Below, piece after piece: positions 1 to 7,173 of a stretch of DNA of 8,566 nt (its first letter is position 1; each line of letters starts with the position of its first letter). This DNA comes from Bacillota bacterium (GTDB lineage Bacteria > Bacillota_E > JAJZYS01 > JAJYTV01), in the NCBI GenBank assembly GCA_021845645.1, contig JAJZVM010000172.1, positions 1 to 8,566 of the forward strand, written 5' to 3'. Below the pieces are notes generated by a model. That model was given only the letters and a program-made list of their open reading frames with translations, searched no databases and had not been told where the DNA came from. Position numbers and translations under genes: made by a program.

Positions 1-545
1 GCCACGCCATCGCCTGCGCGGAGCGTCATATCGACAACGAGGACTTCGCTGTGCTGCTGCCGGACGATCTCTACCTGAGCGACGAGCCTGCTCTCGGCCA
101 ACTCATCCGCGTGGCCGAGGAACTGGATGCGCCGGTCGTCGCGGTCGTCGAGGTGCCCAAGGCCGATATCGGCCGCTACGGTGTGGTCGCGGTGCGCGAA
201 CAGGTGTCGCCGGGCGTCTACCGGGTACTCGACATGGTCGAGAAACCAGCGCCGGAGGATGCGCCATCGCAGTTCGGCGTGGTCGGGCGGTATGTGCTTC
301 CCCCGGAGATCTTCGCGCACCTCAAGCGGACGGCGCCCGGCGCGGGTGGCGAAATTCAGCTCACCGACGCGCTGAAGGCGCTCTGCGAGGCGCGCCCGGT
401 CTACGCTGTCACCGTCGTCGGCGAGCGCTACGACATCGGTGAGCCGCTCGGACTCCTGCGCGCTCAGATCAGTTTTGCCCTGCGGCGCCCCGATCTGGCG
501 GACGGCGTACGGGAGTTCCTCGCCGAGGTGACGAACGGCCTCTGA
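1..545 (+). CDS. galU: UTP-glucose-1-phosphate uridylyltransferase, 5'-truncated by window edge
   Basis: This is the C-terminal part (about 180 residues) of a GalU-type enzyme, which makes UDP-glucose from UTP and glucose-1-phosphate in the cytoplasm for cell-wall and exopolysaccharide synthesis. The reading frame is already open at base 3 (H-A-I-A-C-A-E), so the true start lies before the window. Recognisable family motifs are LLPDD near the left edge, VEKP at about base 238, FGVVGRYVLPPEIF, GGEIQLTDAL and ERYDIGEPLG near the C-terminus. It ends at TGA 543-545. The related RfbA/GlmU-type nucleotidyltransferases have different C-terminal motifs, and GEIQLTDA with ERYDIG favours GalU. It faces the SLH protein gene convergently, with a hairpin between the stops. 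A role in supplying sugars for the envelope of the same cell is inference only. Confidence 0.93.
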   Translation, partial: HAIACAERHIDNEDFAVLLPDDLYLSDEPALGQLIRVAEELDAPVVAVVEVPKADIGRYGVVAVREQVSPGVYRVLDMVEKPAPEDAPSQFGVVGRYVLPPEIFAHLKRTAPGAGGEIQLTDALKALCEARPVYAVTVVGERYDIGEPLGLLRAQISFALRRPDLADGVREFLAEVTNGL

Positions 546-589
546 GGACGACCCGGCTCCCTGGCGCGAGGCTTCGCGCAGATCGGATG

Positions 590-628
590 GCGAGGACGCC
601 CGCCTTCTAAAGAGACGGGCGTCCTCGC
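590..628. terminator. Bidirectional terminator-like hairpin between convergent genes
   Basis: A perfect 13-bp inverted repeat (arms 590-602 and 616-628, sequence gcgaggacgcccg and its complement) flanks a 13-base loop. It sits in the 89-base gap between the galU stop (545) and the SLH gene stop (635). There is no clear T-tract on either side, so termination is inferred from symmetry and position between convergent stops. Confidence 0.75.
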
Positions 629-634
629 GCGCGG

Positions 635-3475
635 TCAGCGGCTCGGGTAGGGGTAGGGGAGGGTCCTGATCGTCTGGAGTTCCGCGGGTGTCGCCGTCGG
701 CAGCCGGTAGAACGAGATGCCGAGCGCGCCGCTGTCGCTGGCCGCCTGGAACGCCGCCTGCAGTTCCTGGGGCGTCGGACTGAAGACTCCCTGCGCGCCG
801 TTCGAGAACATGTCGTAGGTCTGGCCGATGACGCTGACCGGCACCTCGGGCAGCCCCGCAAGCTGGCGGATAAGCACCACCGTCTGGTTGACGTACTGAT
901 AGGCCTGAGAGAAATCCTCAGGGGTGGCCTGGTAGTGCCAGTAGTCCATGGGGGCGTAAAGCGTGACGTACGGTGCCAACGTCGCGAAGGGGTAGTCCTC
1001 GTGGTAGATGGGCGGGTAGGTCACCGCGATGAAGACACCGGCCGGGCCGAGCGCTTTGCGCACAAACGCCGCGTAGCTGCCGACGGCGGGAGCGTGCGTG
1101 TTTTCCTCAATGTCCGCGGCGATGCCGTCCGGCCTGTCGCCGGTGGGGGCGACATAGGCAGCTACCTGGCCCGTCAGGCGCTCGTCGAGGGGTACGTTCT
1201 TAAGGTACGGGTAGACCCAGGCCAGAACAGCGATGCCGGCATCATGCGCCTGGTAGAGGAATGTGCGCAGCTCGGAGCTGCCGTAGAAGCCCCAGCTTCC
1301 CTCCACCTCGAGGTAGACGTGCGTCGCGCCGAGCTTTTTCAGCTCAGCCAGCAGCTGCGGTACCGGCTGCTGGCTGAGGTCGCTGCCGAGCAGCCAGAAT
1401 CCCTTGCCGGCGGCGACGTCGGCCGCCTGCGCGATCACGCGGAAGGTCACCTGCACGGCCCCCAGGCTCGGGGCCGCCGGGTCCGTGACCCGCACCGTCT
1501 CGGTGCCGGGCGCTGCAGCCTGGAATCGGGCCGCTGCACCCGGCCCCCCAAGGTTCGCGGACGTCTGGGACAGGGACCCTGCGCCGCCCTGCGCCGTCAG
1601 GCTTACGCTCAGCGGTGCCGCGAGCGGATTGTCGAAGCGGTCGGCCAGCATCACTTGCAGGTCGGAGCTGCCCCCGACGACGACGATCGTGGACGGGGCG
1701 CCTGTGGCGATGAGCTGCGTCGCGGCACCGGGGTTCACCACCCAGGCCGCCGTGGCGGACGTGTAGCCGGGGGCCGACGCCGTGAGGTGCCACGTTCCCG
1801 CCTCATCGCGCTGCAGGCCGAAGCTGGCACCGCCGTTTTGCGCCGCGGCGCTCTCCGTCTGGACCTGGACTCCTTGAGGGTTCGTCAGGGTGAGCGACAC
1901 CGTTGGCGGCGCGGCCGCAGTTCCGTTCGAGGCCACCGTCACCCGGGCCTGCGCCGTGGCGCCGGCCGAGGTGGCCGGAGGTGGGCTGACGGACAACTGG
2001 CCGAGCGCGGGCACCGTCACCTGGAGGGACGCTGCCGTGTAAGCGCCTGGGCCATTGACGAGGTTCAGGGTGGCGGTGCCCGGCGCGACAGCCCGCACGC
2101 CGAACGAAGCCCCGGCTGCGGTCAGGGAGCCGCTCCCCGACCCCTGCACGGCCAGGACCGCCGGATTGCTCGACGTCAGGGTCACCGGCGACGACTCGCT
2201 CGCGCCGGACGGCAGGCTGGCCCGCACCGTTGCCGTCCGGCCGGGCAGGATCTGGGCGGGCCCGGCGAGCGCAAGGGGGCTCGTGAAGGGGGCGGCGAGC
2301 ACGTCGAAGGCGGCGGCCGCGTTCGTTACCCCAGGTGAGCTGGCCGCGAGCGACCACGCGCCGGCGGCGGGCGGCACGAAGGTGAAGCCGGCCTGGCCGT
2401 TCGTGGCTGTCGCGGTCAGAGTGACGGGCTGCGCGTCCGGGTTCGTGGCCGTCAGCGTCACCGTCCGTGAGCCGTCGGCACGGTCGCGGCTGCCCGTCTG
2501 ATCCAGGACGGTCACCTGCAACGGCACCTTGGCACCCGGGCCGACCACCTCCGGCAGGCCGTAGATGGCGAGCGACACCGCCTGCTCGACATGCACCGTG
2601 ACGGCGGCTTGAACGCCAGCCTGCGGCACGCTCGCCGTCAGCCGGTATGTGCCGGGGGTCTCGGACGAGAACGAGGTGCCGCTCAGGGCACCGCCGCTCG
2701 CTGCCCACTGGACCTGGGCCGGCAGCGGCTCACCCGATGCGTCGCGTGGCACGGACCAGAGCTGCGTGGACTGGCCCACCGCGATGGACGACTGTCCGCT
2801 CCCCGCGCTGATCCGCGAGACAAGCGGCGCAGCGACGCCCGCGATTGCGCTCGGGGTCAGGCCGAGCATGCGGTAGATCACGGCTGCCGCCTGGGCGCGG
2901 CTCAGCTGACCGGTGGGATCGAACACGTTCCCGGCGAGACCCTGCATCAGGCCGAGACGCTTGGCCACCACCACGTTGCCGCGGGCATACGACGGAATCT
3001 TCGCCGCGTCGGCGTAGCTGGGCTGCAGCGCGGCGAGATCCGTCCCCACCACCGCAAGGCCGACGGCGCGCACCGTAATGGCCGCGGCCATGGCACGGTC
3101 GATCGTGGCGGAGGGCGTGAACTCCTGAAGGCTCGTGCCTAGCATCAGGCCCCCTGCGGCTGCGGTCTCGATATCGCCGTAGAGGGCGCTGGAGGTGGGG
3201 ACATCCGTGAAGTGGGGGCCGACGCTGACGGTGGGAAGCTGTTCGGCGCGCACGATCATGGCCGCGAACTGGCCGCGCGTCACGGGTCTCAGCGGGTGGA
3301 AGAGCCCGTCCGGCTCACCGCGGAGAATGCCTTGTGCGGCAAGGGCGTCAATGGCATTGGCGGCCCAGAAGCTCGCGGGGACATCGGGAAACGGTGCCGC
3401 AGCCGCTTGCACAACGGGGATGGCGAATGGTGTCAGCAGCAGTGCCATGGCGAGAGAAACGACGCGTTTGCGCAC
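635..3475 (-). CDS. Secreted SLH-domain protein with Ig-like repeats and C-terminal TIM-barrel glycosidase-like domain
   Basis: This is a 946-residue exported, wall-anchored protein. I chose GTG at 3475 because TCGGAGGTGG lies 8 bases upstream and translation then begins directly with a signal peptide (RKR, hydrophobic core, VVQAAA, cleavage near residue 26); the open frame upstream to 3697 looks non-coding. Three SLH domains follow at about 28-76, 88-138 and 153-204 (FPDVPASFWA, FTDVP, YADAAKIPSYA starts), which normally bind pyruvylated secondary wall polymer. Residues 220-682 hold about five Ig-like repeats sharing an F-x(5-8)-G-T/A/T-w-x-l ending (TPGTYRLTA, AAGAWSLAA, APGTATL, EAGTWHLTA, APGTETVRV). 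Residues 690-940 look like a TIM-barrel glycosidase domain: YLEVEG 721-726, VLAWVYPYL, DGIAADIEE 783-791, YAPMDYWHY 840-848. This resembles the DUF4015/GH18-like class, but substrate and activity are unknown. The domain order is unmistakable; the enzymatic assignment is moderate. Confidence 0.88.
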   Translation of the reverse strand: MRKRVVSLAMALLLTPFAIPVVQAAAAPFPDVPASFWAANAIDALAAQGILRGEPDGLFHPLRPVTRGQFAAMIVRAEQLPTVSVGPHFTDVPTSSALYGDIETAAAGGLMLGTSLQEFTPSATIDRAMAAAITVRAVGLAVVGTDLAALQPSYADAAKIPSYARGNVVVAKRLGLMQGLAGNVFDPTGQLSRAQAAAVIYRMLGLTPSAIAGVAAPLVSRISAGSGQSSIAVGQSTQLWSVPRDASGEPLPAQVQWAASGGALSGTSFSSETPGTYRLTASVPQAGVQAAVTVHVEQAVSLAIYGLPEVVGPGAKVPLQVTVLDQTGSRDRADGSRTVTLTATNPDAQPVTLTATATNGQAGFTFVPPAAGAWSLAASSPGVTNAAAAFDVLAAPFTSPLALAGPAQILPGRTATVRASLPSGASESSPVTLTSSNPAVLAVQGSGSGSLTAAGASFGVRAVAPGTATLNLVNGPGAYTAASLQVTVPALGQLSVSPPPATSAGATAQARVTVASNGTAAAPPTVSLTLTNPQGVQVQTESAAAQNGGASFGLQRDEAGTWHLTASAPGYTSATAAWVVNPGAATQLIATGAPSTIVVVGGSSDLQVMLADRFDNPLAAPLSVSLTAQGGAGSLSQTSANLGGPGAAARFQAAAPGTETVRVTDPAAPSLGAVQVTFRVIAQAADVAAGKGFWLLGSDLSQQPVPQLLAELKKLGATHVYLEVEGSWGFYGSSELRTFLYQAHDAGIAVLAWVYPYLKNVPLDERLTGQVAAYVAPTGDRPDGIAADIEENTHAPAVGSYAAFVRKALGPAGVFIAVTYPPIYHEDYPFATLAPYVTLYAPMDYWHYQATPEDFSQAYQYVNQTVVLIRQLAGLPEVPVSVIGQTYDMFSNGAQGVFSPTPQELQAAFQAASDSGALGISFYRLPTATPAELQTIRTLPYPYPSR

Positions 3476-3588
3476 GGCTACCACCTCCGAAACTTGCCAC
3501 ACAACCCCCTTCGCTGCCATCAGGACCCTTCCTGCGGAACGCATGTCCAGAAGACGGAGGGGAATGCTGGCGCCAGGGAGGTGATGCC
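3476..3588. promoter_or_regulatory. Divergent intergenic region with two strong ribosome binding sites
   Basis: These 113 bases separate the divergent SLH and SIMPL genes and must hold both promoters unless they lie inside the genes. On the minus strand GGAGGTGG (3481-3488) serves the SLH gene. On the plus strand GGAGGTGAT (3577-3585) serves the SIMPL gene and matches the 16S 3' end perfectly. Only poor promoter candidates are visible: TTGCCA 3494-3499 with CATCAG 18 bases later (plus), and TGGACA 3549-3544 with CCTGAT 19 bases later (minus). The two candidates face each other and overlap, so shared control is possible but unproven. Confidence 0.45.
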
Positions 3589-4245
3589 TTGCGGTGGAAC
3601 CCCGGTACGCTGCCGTCCCTTGGCGCACTGGCGCTCTTTGCCTTGGCGCTTCTTGTCGTGCCGGCGAGGAGTGGGCACGCCGCCCAGGTGGAGTCATCCG
3701 GCACGACGTTGACCGTGATCGAAGAAGAGCCCGTGGCGGCGCCGACAGAGGGTGCGACGCTTTACCTGGGCATCGAGACGAGGGCCAAGGACAGCCGTTC
3801 GGCGCAATCCGACGCGCAGCAGTCTCTCGAGCGTTTGCGCCAGGGCTTGCGGGCGGCAGGCGTGTCTTCGGCCAACGTCAAGGTTCAAGGCTATCGGATC
3901 GGCGCGACAGCGCAGGGGCAGGAAAGCCAGGGATTCGTCGTCGTGCAGAACGTCGTCGCCCGCATACCCAAGGCGGATCGGCTGGGTACCGCCATCGAGG
4001 CCGCCGTCGCTTCGGGTGCCACCATGGTGCAGGGCACCGCCGACCAGTTCCAGGCGCCGACCGCGAGCGAGCGGGCCACTGCGGTGGCGGCGGCGGTGCG
4101 CGCCGCCCGCAGCGACGCCCAGGCCATCGCGGCCGCGCTCCAGGAGCCGCTTGGCAGGCCGCAGGTGGTCAGCGTGCACCTGCGGCGGGTCATGGCGCCT
4201 GGTCCGAGCTACGCCCTGCTGGTGCAGGTGAGCTTTGCTCGGTGA
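3589..4245 (+). CDS. Secreted SIMPL-domain (DUF541) protein
   Basis: This 218-residue protein probably starts at TTG 3589. GGAGGTGAT lies 7 bases upstream and the protein then opens with a signal peptide (MRWN, hydrophobic residues 11-25, cleavage near HAA at 31-32), whereas the longer open frame begins inside the neighbouring gene. The rest, about 38-218, has the SIMPL/DUF541 (BP26/OMP28-like) pattern: IETRAKDSRSAQSDAQQSL (63-81), a predicted helix then GVSSANVKVQGYRIG (91-105), a second strand/helix unit ending in SGATMVQGTADQF, then an ARSDAQAIAAALQEPLG helix (173-189) and a final VSVHLRRVMAP strand. Family members are periplasmic or extracellular, often oligomeric, and mostly of unknown function. 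It is divergent from the SLH protein, so both products go to the cell exterior. Family call is solid; role is unknown. Confidence 0.85.
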   Translation: MRWNPGTLPSLGALALFALALLVVPARSGHAAQVESSGTTLTVIEEEPVAAPTEGATLYLGIETRAKDSRSAQSDAQQSLERLRQGLRAAGVSSANVKVQGYRIGATAQGQESQGFVVVQNVVARIPKADRLGTAIEAAVASGATMVQGTADQFQAPTASERATAVAAAVRAARSDAQAIAAALQEPLGRPQVVSVHLRRVMAPGPSYALLVQVSFAR

Positions 4246-4247
4246 AC

Positions 4248-4293
4248 ACGCAAGAGAGGGCCCGCCGGCTGACGCAGGCGGGCCCTCTTGCGT
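4248..4293. terminator. Bidirectional terminator-like hairpin between SIMPL gene and minC
   Basis: Arms 4248-4266 and 4277-4293 pair as acgcaagag plus ggcccgcc with a 2-base bulge (AG, within 4255-4258) around a 10-base loop, giving 17 base pairs. It begins 3 bases after the SIMPL stop (4245) and ends 4 bases before the minC stop (4297), so it can serve both convergent transcripts. No long T-tract is visible. Confidence 0.8.
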
Positions 4294-4296
4294 GCG

Positions 4297-4914
4297 CTAG
4301 ACGCTTTGCTTTGCCGGGGCGCGACGCCCCCCTTTGGCAACCCAAGGCTCGACGACGATCTTGCCGTCCTCGAGGTGCGCGTACTCCGCAGCTGCCGGTC
4401 CGGGCCGCGCTCCCTGCGCAATGGCGCCGGCGATGCGCACCTGCGTCGGTTCGAGTGGCTGCGCATAGATGATGGCACCCTCGTTGCCCTCGGCCCCCGC
4501 CCAGGCGAAACCGCGCAGGGCACCGACCACGATCACGTCCCCCGTCGCGACAAGGCGGCCGCCGACATGGACATCGCCCAGCACGACCAGGTCGCCCTGA
4601 TGCGTGACCTCCTGCCCCGAACGCACAGTCCGGCGCACCACCTTCGGCTCGTCCTGGCGCGCGGGCGGCGCATGCAGGCGGGGCCCGATGCTGGCCAGCC
4701 CAAGCGTCGGGAAGCGCAGCAAGGCCTCGCTGATCGCCGCGGCGAGCTCGGGTGAGATCGTCTCGTCGGCTACCTCGACCGCAATGCGCGCACTGCCCAG
4801 GAAGCCTGCCGCGCTCTCGAGGCTTTGGATGATCTCCCCAACAAGCGTCTTGGGGTCCGGACGGGGCCCGATGACTAGGCGGACGCCACCGCGCCCGCCC
4901 TTCAGCTGGACCAG
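4297..4914 (-). CDS. minC: Septum site-determining protein MinC
   Basis: A 205-residue MinC homologue, the FtsZ-polymer antagonist that, with MinD, keeps the division septum away from the poles. The N-terminal domain (about 2-90) starts VQLKGGRGGVRLVI as in MinC_N. The C-terminal beta-helix domain (about 94-190) has RSGQ 98-101, associated in MinC with MinD binding, then GDLVVLGDV, GGRLVATGDVIVVGALRGFAWAGA, NEGAIIYA, EPTQVRIAG and LEDGKIVVE. The start is unusual: the only well-placed codon is CTG at 4914, 9 bases after CGGAGG, exactly where MinC_N should begin. The upstream ATG 4986 has no ribosome binding site and would add an Arg-rich tail. No minD follows, because the gene ends at a hairpin. 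Family certainty is high; start certainty is moderate. Confidence 0.93.
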   Translation of the reverse strand: MVQLKGGRGGVRLVIGPRPDPKTLVGEIIQSLESAAGFLGSARIAVEVADETISPELAAAISEALLRFPTLGLASIGPRLHAPPARQDEPKVVRRTVRSGQEVTHQGDLVVLGDVHVGGRLVATGDVIVVGALRGFAWAGAEGNEGAIIYAQPLEPTQVRIAGAIAQGARPGPAAAEYAHLEDGKIVVEPWVAKGGRRAPAKQSV

Positions 4915-4984
4915 AACGCAGCACCTCCGGCGCCGTATTCCGTGTGCACGGGGTCGAATCCTGCGAAAGGCGCCGAGGCAGGTC

Positions 4985-5011
4985 ATGTCGAAACGGGCTG
5001 ATCATGATTAA
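4985..5011 (+). CDS. Possible 8-residue leader ORF overlapping the coupling-ATPase start
   Basis: ATG 4985 is preceded by GAGG (4975-4978) at a 6-base spacing and encodes MSKRADHD before TAA 5009-5011. Its stop lies just inside the ATPase gene, whose ATG (5004) has only a weak ribosome binding site of its own. This layout would fit translational coupling, but so short an ORF can arise by chance. Confidence 0.25.
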   Translation: MSKRADHD

Positions 5012-6521
5012 GATTCCGCGATCGATCCTGGCCGCAGTCGTTTTGCCGCTCTCCATCGCCGCTCTCTATCTCTACGCCAAGGGTGACTGGCCCTGGTTCA
5101 GCGTGATGCTCGTGGGCGCGCTTTACGCGTACGCCGTGCAGGGACTGCCCTGGGTCGCACGTCGCCGGCCGCTCTACACCCTCTCGTCCGTCTATCTGGT
5201 GATTGGCCTGTGGCTGGTACCGCTTGGACACGCCTTCGGCTTCTCGACAAGTCAGGGCTTCTGGCTCCTGGTGTCGTTCCTTGTCGAGATTGGCATCGCC
5301 CTGTGGCTCTGGGTATGGCTGAGGCCGCGCTTCATCCGCCAGGATACGCTGCGCCTGGGCGTCAGCGGCCCGCTCAGACGCCCGGTGGACATCGCCCTCG
5401 ACGACCGCTTCCTGCACATGCACGTGCTTGGGCCGACGGGGTCCGGCAAGACCATCGGCGTGCTCTGGCCCGGGGTGAAGCAGGACATCGCCTCAGGCCA
5501 CGGCATTCTGCTCCTCGATCCGAAAGGCGACCTGTTCGAGCTGGCGGTGGGCGAGGCGCGTCGGCTTGGGCGCCAGCCGATCGCCCTGCGCCCGCAGGAA
5601 GAGCCGGCGTTCGGCCTCGATCCCTTCGCCGGGGAAGCAGAGGTGGCGGCCGAAACGGTCGCGTACGCCCTCTTCGGAGCGTTCGGCGGGCAGCACGAGT
5701 TCTATCGCAGCGTGGGGCAGGCCATGCTCCGTCACGCCGCCCTGGCGCTTAAGGAGGCGATGCCTGAGCCGACCCTGCCCGACCTGGCGACATTCCTGCG
5801 CAGCGAGGACATGCGCCGCGAGGTGCTTCTGCAGGCGAAGTCGGCGCACGTCAGGGCATACTTCCGCGACGAGGTGGGGGGCTGGAGCCCGCGCTTCCGC
5901 CAGGATGCCTTCATCGGGGTGCAATCCGCGCTGTCGGAGGTGCTCGCTCACCCTTGGGCGCGCAAGCTCTTCACGACGCGCCCGGCGACCGACTTCGACC
6001 GGCTGCTGGCCGATGGCGGCATGCTCTGCCTGCAGCTGCCGGAAGGTGAGATCGGTCTCGGCGCGCGCGCGGTGGGCGCCTTCGCGCTGCTCCTCTTCCA
6101 GGCGGCGGCCCTGCGTCGCGAGAAGGGCCCGCCAGCGTTCATCTACGCGGACGAGTTCCAGACCTTCGCCCAAGCCGACTTCGGCAGCTTCCTGGCCCAG
6201 GCCCGCTCGCACAGGGTGGGGGCTGTGCTGGCGCATCAGCACCTGGGCCAGCTCTCGGACGACCTGCGCGATGCGGTGCTGGCGAACGCCCGTAACCGGG
6301 TCCTGCTCGGCGGGCTGGGACGCGAGGACCTTGACCGCCTGCGCGAGTCGCTCGGGCGCCGTTTCGTCACGACTCCAGGCGGTGGTCTGAAGGAGACGCC
6401 GCGCTTCGACCAGGAGATGATCCGTCGGTTGCCCCGTGGCCAGGCTGTCGCCGAGGTCGCCGCAGGCGGGCGCATGCTGCCGCCCGTGCTGGTCCGCCTC
6501 ATGCGCTTCGATGCGCCCTGA
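5004..6521 (+). CDS. VirD4/TraG/TraD-like coupling ATPase, membrane-anchored
   Basis: A 505-residue protein of the conjugative coupling ATPase family (FtsK/HerA superfamily), whose relatives move DNA through the membrane or bring it to a type IV channel. Four hydrophobic segments occupy about 8-24, 32-51, 58-76 and 86-106, more than the usual two in VirD4. The ATPase core follows: Walker A GPTGSGKT 143-150, LLLDPKGD 169-176, an insert region 225-340 like the all-alpha domain, the Walker B/TraM-recognition motif FIYADEFQTF 379-388, and LAHQHLGQL 409-417. ATG 5004 is chosen because it leads directly into the first membrane segment; its ribosome binding site is weak. The stop overlaps the next gene by 11 bases, so they are co-translated. 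No relaxase or mating-pore gene is in the window. Family call is firm; function outside conjugation is open. Confidence 0.9.
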   Translation: MIKIPRSILAAVVLPLSIAALYLYAKGDWPWFSVMLVGALYAYAVQGLPWVARRRPLYTLSSVYLVIGLWLVPLGHAFGFSTSQGFWLLVSFLVEIGIALWLWVWLRPRFIRQDTLRLGVSGPLRRPVDIALDDRFLHMHVLGPTGSGKTIGVLWPGVKQDIASGHGILLLDPKGDLFELAVGEARRLGRQPIALRPQEEPAFGLDPFAGEAEVAAETVAYALFGAFGGQHEFYRSVGQAMLRHAALALKEAMPEPTLPDLATFLRSEDMRREVLLQAKSAHVRAYFRDEVGGWSPRFRQDAFIGVQSALSEVLAHPWARKLFTTRPATDFDRLLADGGMLCLQLPEGEIGLGARAVGAFALLLFQAAALRREKGPPAFIYADEFQTFAQADFGSFLAQARSHRVGAVLAHQHLGQLSDDLRDAVLANARNRVLLGGLGREDLDRLRESLGRRFVTTPGGGLKETPRFDQEMIRRLPRGQAVAEVAAGGRMLPPVLVRLMRFDAP

Positions 6522-7170
6522 CCTGACAGAGCGCCTCTTGCGGCTGGGCGCCGCCGAGAGGGAATTGCTCAAGGACCTGCATCAGGTGCGCTTCGCGACA
6601 AGACCGGCTGCCGAATTCCTGGCGCAGCTGGACGGCGCATCACTCGCGGAACTGCAGGAGTCTGGCCTGATCCGTGAAGTGGCGACCGACAGGGGCGACA
6701 TCCTCTACCTTGGGCAGACGGGGGTGCGGGCTGCGCTTGCCTTGCTCGGCGATGAGCAGAGAAGCGGTGCAGGTCCCTACGCGGCGCTTCGGCTGCGCCA
6801 TGAGCTTAGGCGCGCGGAGCTCTATATCGCCCTGCGCGGGCACGGCATGCCGTCTGCCGCCTATATGGCGGAACCGCGCCTCGACTACCGCAGCGCCGCC
6901 GGTCTCGGCCAGCGCACCTTGGTGCCGGACGCCCTGGTCCGCCGGGCGAGCGGAGACGCCCTGCTCGAGGTGGACCGTGGCACTGAGGGAGCCCTGCAGT
7001 TGCGACACAAGTGGCTGCGCTACCGCGAGTGGCAGGAGGAAGTGGGCGGGCGGCGTCTCTACGTGCTCGCCGACGAGCCGCTGCGGATCGCGGCCAGTCT
7101 GGGCGAGGCCGGGCTCGACGCAACCGTCCTTGGCGAGCCGGATGCGATTGCGCGGCAGGTCTGGCCGTAG
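6511..7170 (+). CDS. Replication-relaxation family protein
   Basis: A 219-residue protein starting at ATG 6511 inside the end of the ATPase gene (11-base overlap; the longer frame upstream is a shadow). Residues about 12-70 read as a winged-helix DNA-binding domain (LLKDLHQVRFATRPAAEFL, then LAELQESGLIREV and GDILYLGQTG). The second half matches the replication-relaxation family (PF13814) pattern: VPDALVRR 138-145, ALLEVDRGTEGALQL 150-164, HKWLRY 166-171. The residues D140, E153, D155 and K167 give a D-ExD-K arrangement reminiscent of PD-(D/E)XK nuclease folds; that comparison is my inference. Relatives sit beside TraG-type ATPases on plasmids and conjugative elements and are thought to act in replication or mobilisation. 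It is convergent with ytaF, with 3 bases between stops. Confidence 0.8.
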   Translation: MRPDLTERLLRLGAAERELLKDLHQVRFATRPAAEFLAQLDGASLAELQESGLIREVATDRGDILYLGQTGVRAALALLGDEQRSGAGPYAALRLRHELRRAELYIALRGHGMPSAAYMAEPRLDYRSAAGLGQRTLVPDALVRRASGDALLEVDRGTEGALQLRHKWLRYREWQEEVGGRRLYVLADEPLRIAASLGEAGLDATVLGEPDAIARQVWP

Positions 7171-7173
7171 GTG

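Noticed and set aside
935..2338. A 467-codon open frame on the plus strand opposite the SLH protein
   Set aside because: It is the antisense shadow of a strongly supported coding region in G+C-rich DNA; its product is Arg/Gly-rich, of no recognisable family, and it has no convincing ribosome binding site.
1803..2708. A 301-codon minus-strand frame overlapping the SLH gene
   Set aside because: Out-of-frame shadow on the same strand with Arg/Pro/Gly-rich low-complexity composition.
3476..3697. N-terminal extension of the SLH protein to ATG 3697
   Set aside because: It would run through the divergent gene's start and signal-peptide region, and would place 74 residues before a clear signal peptide that has its own GGAGGTGG.
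4190..5056. A 288-codon minus-strand frame across minC
   Set aside because: It overlaps the well-supported minC in another frame, crosses the hairpin at 4248-4293 and has an Arg/Gly/Ala-rich composition without known motifs.
5493..6572. A 359-codon minus-strand frame opposite the coupling ATPase
   Set aside because: Antisense shadow of a gene with intact Walker motifs; no family features and no ribosome binding site.
5004..7170. A full conjugative or integrative element
   Set aside because: Only the coupling ATPase and its small partner are present; flanking genes are chromosomal and no integrase, relaxase, attachment repeats or mating-pore genes are seen.
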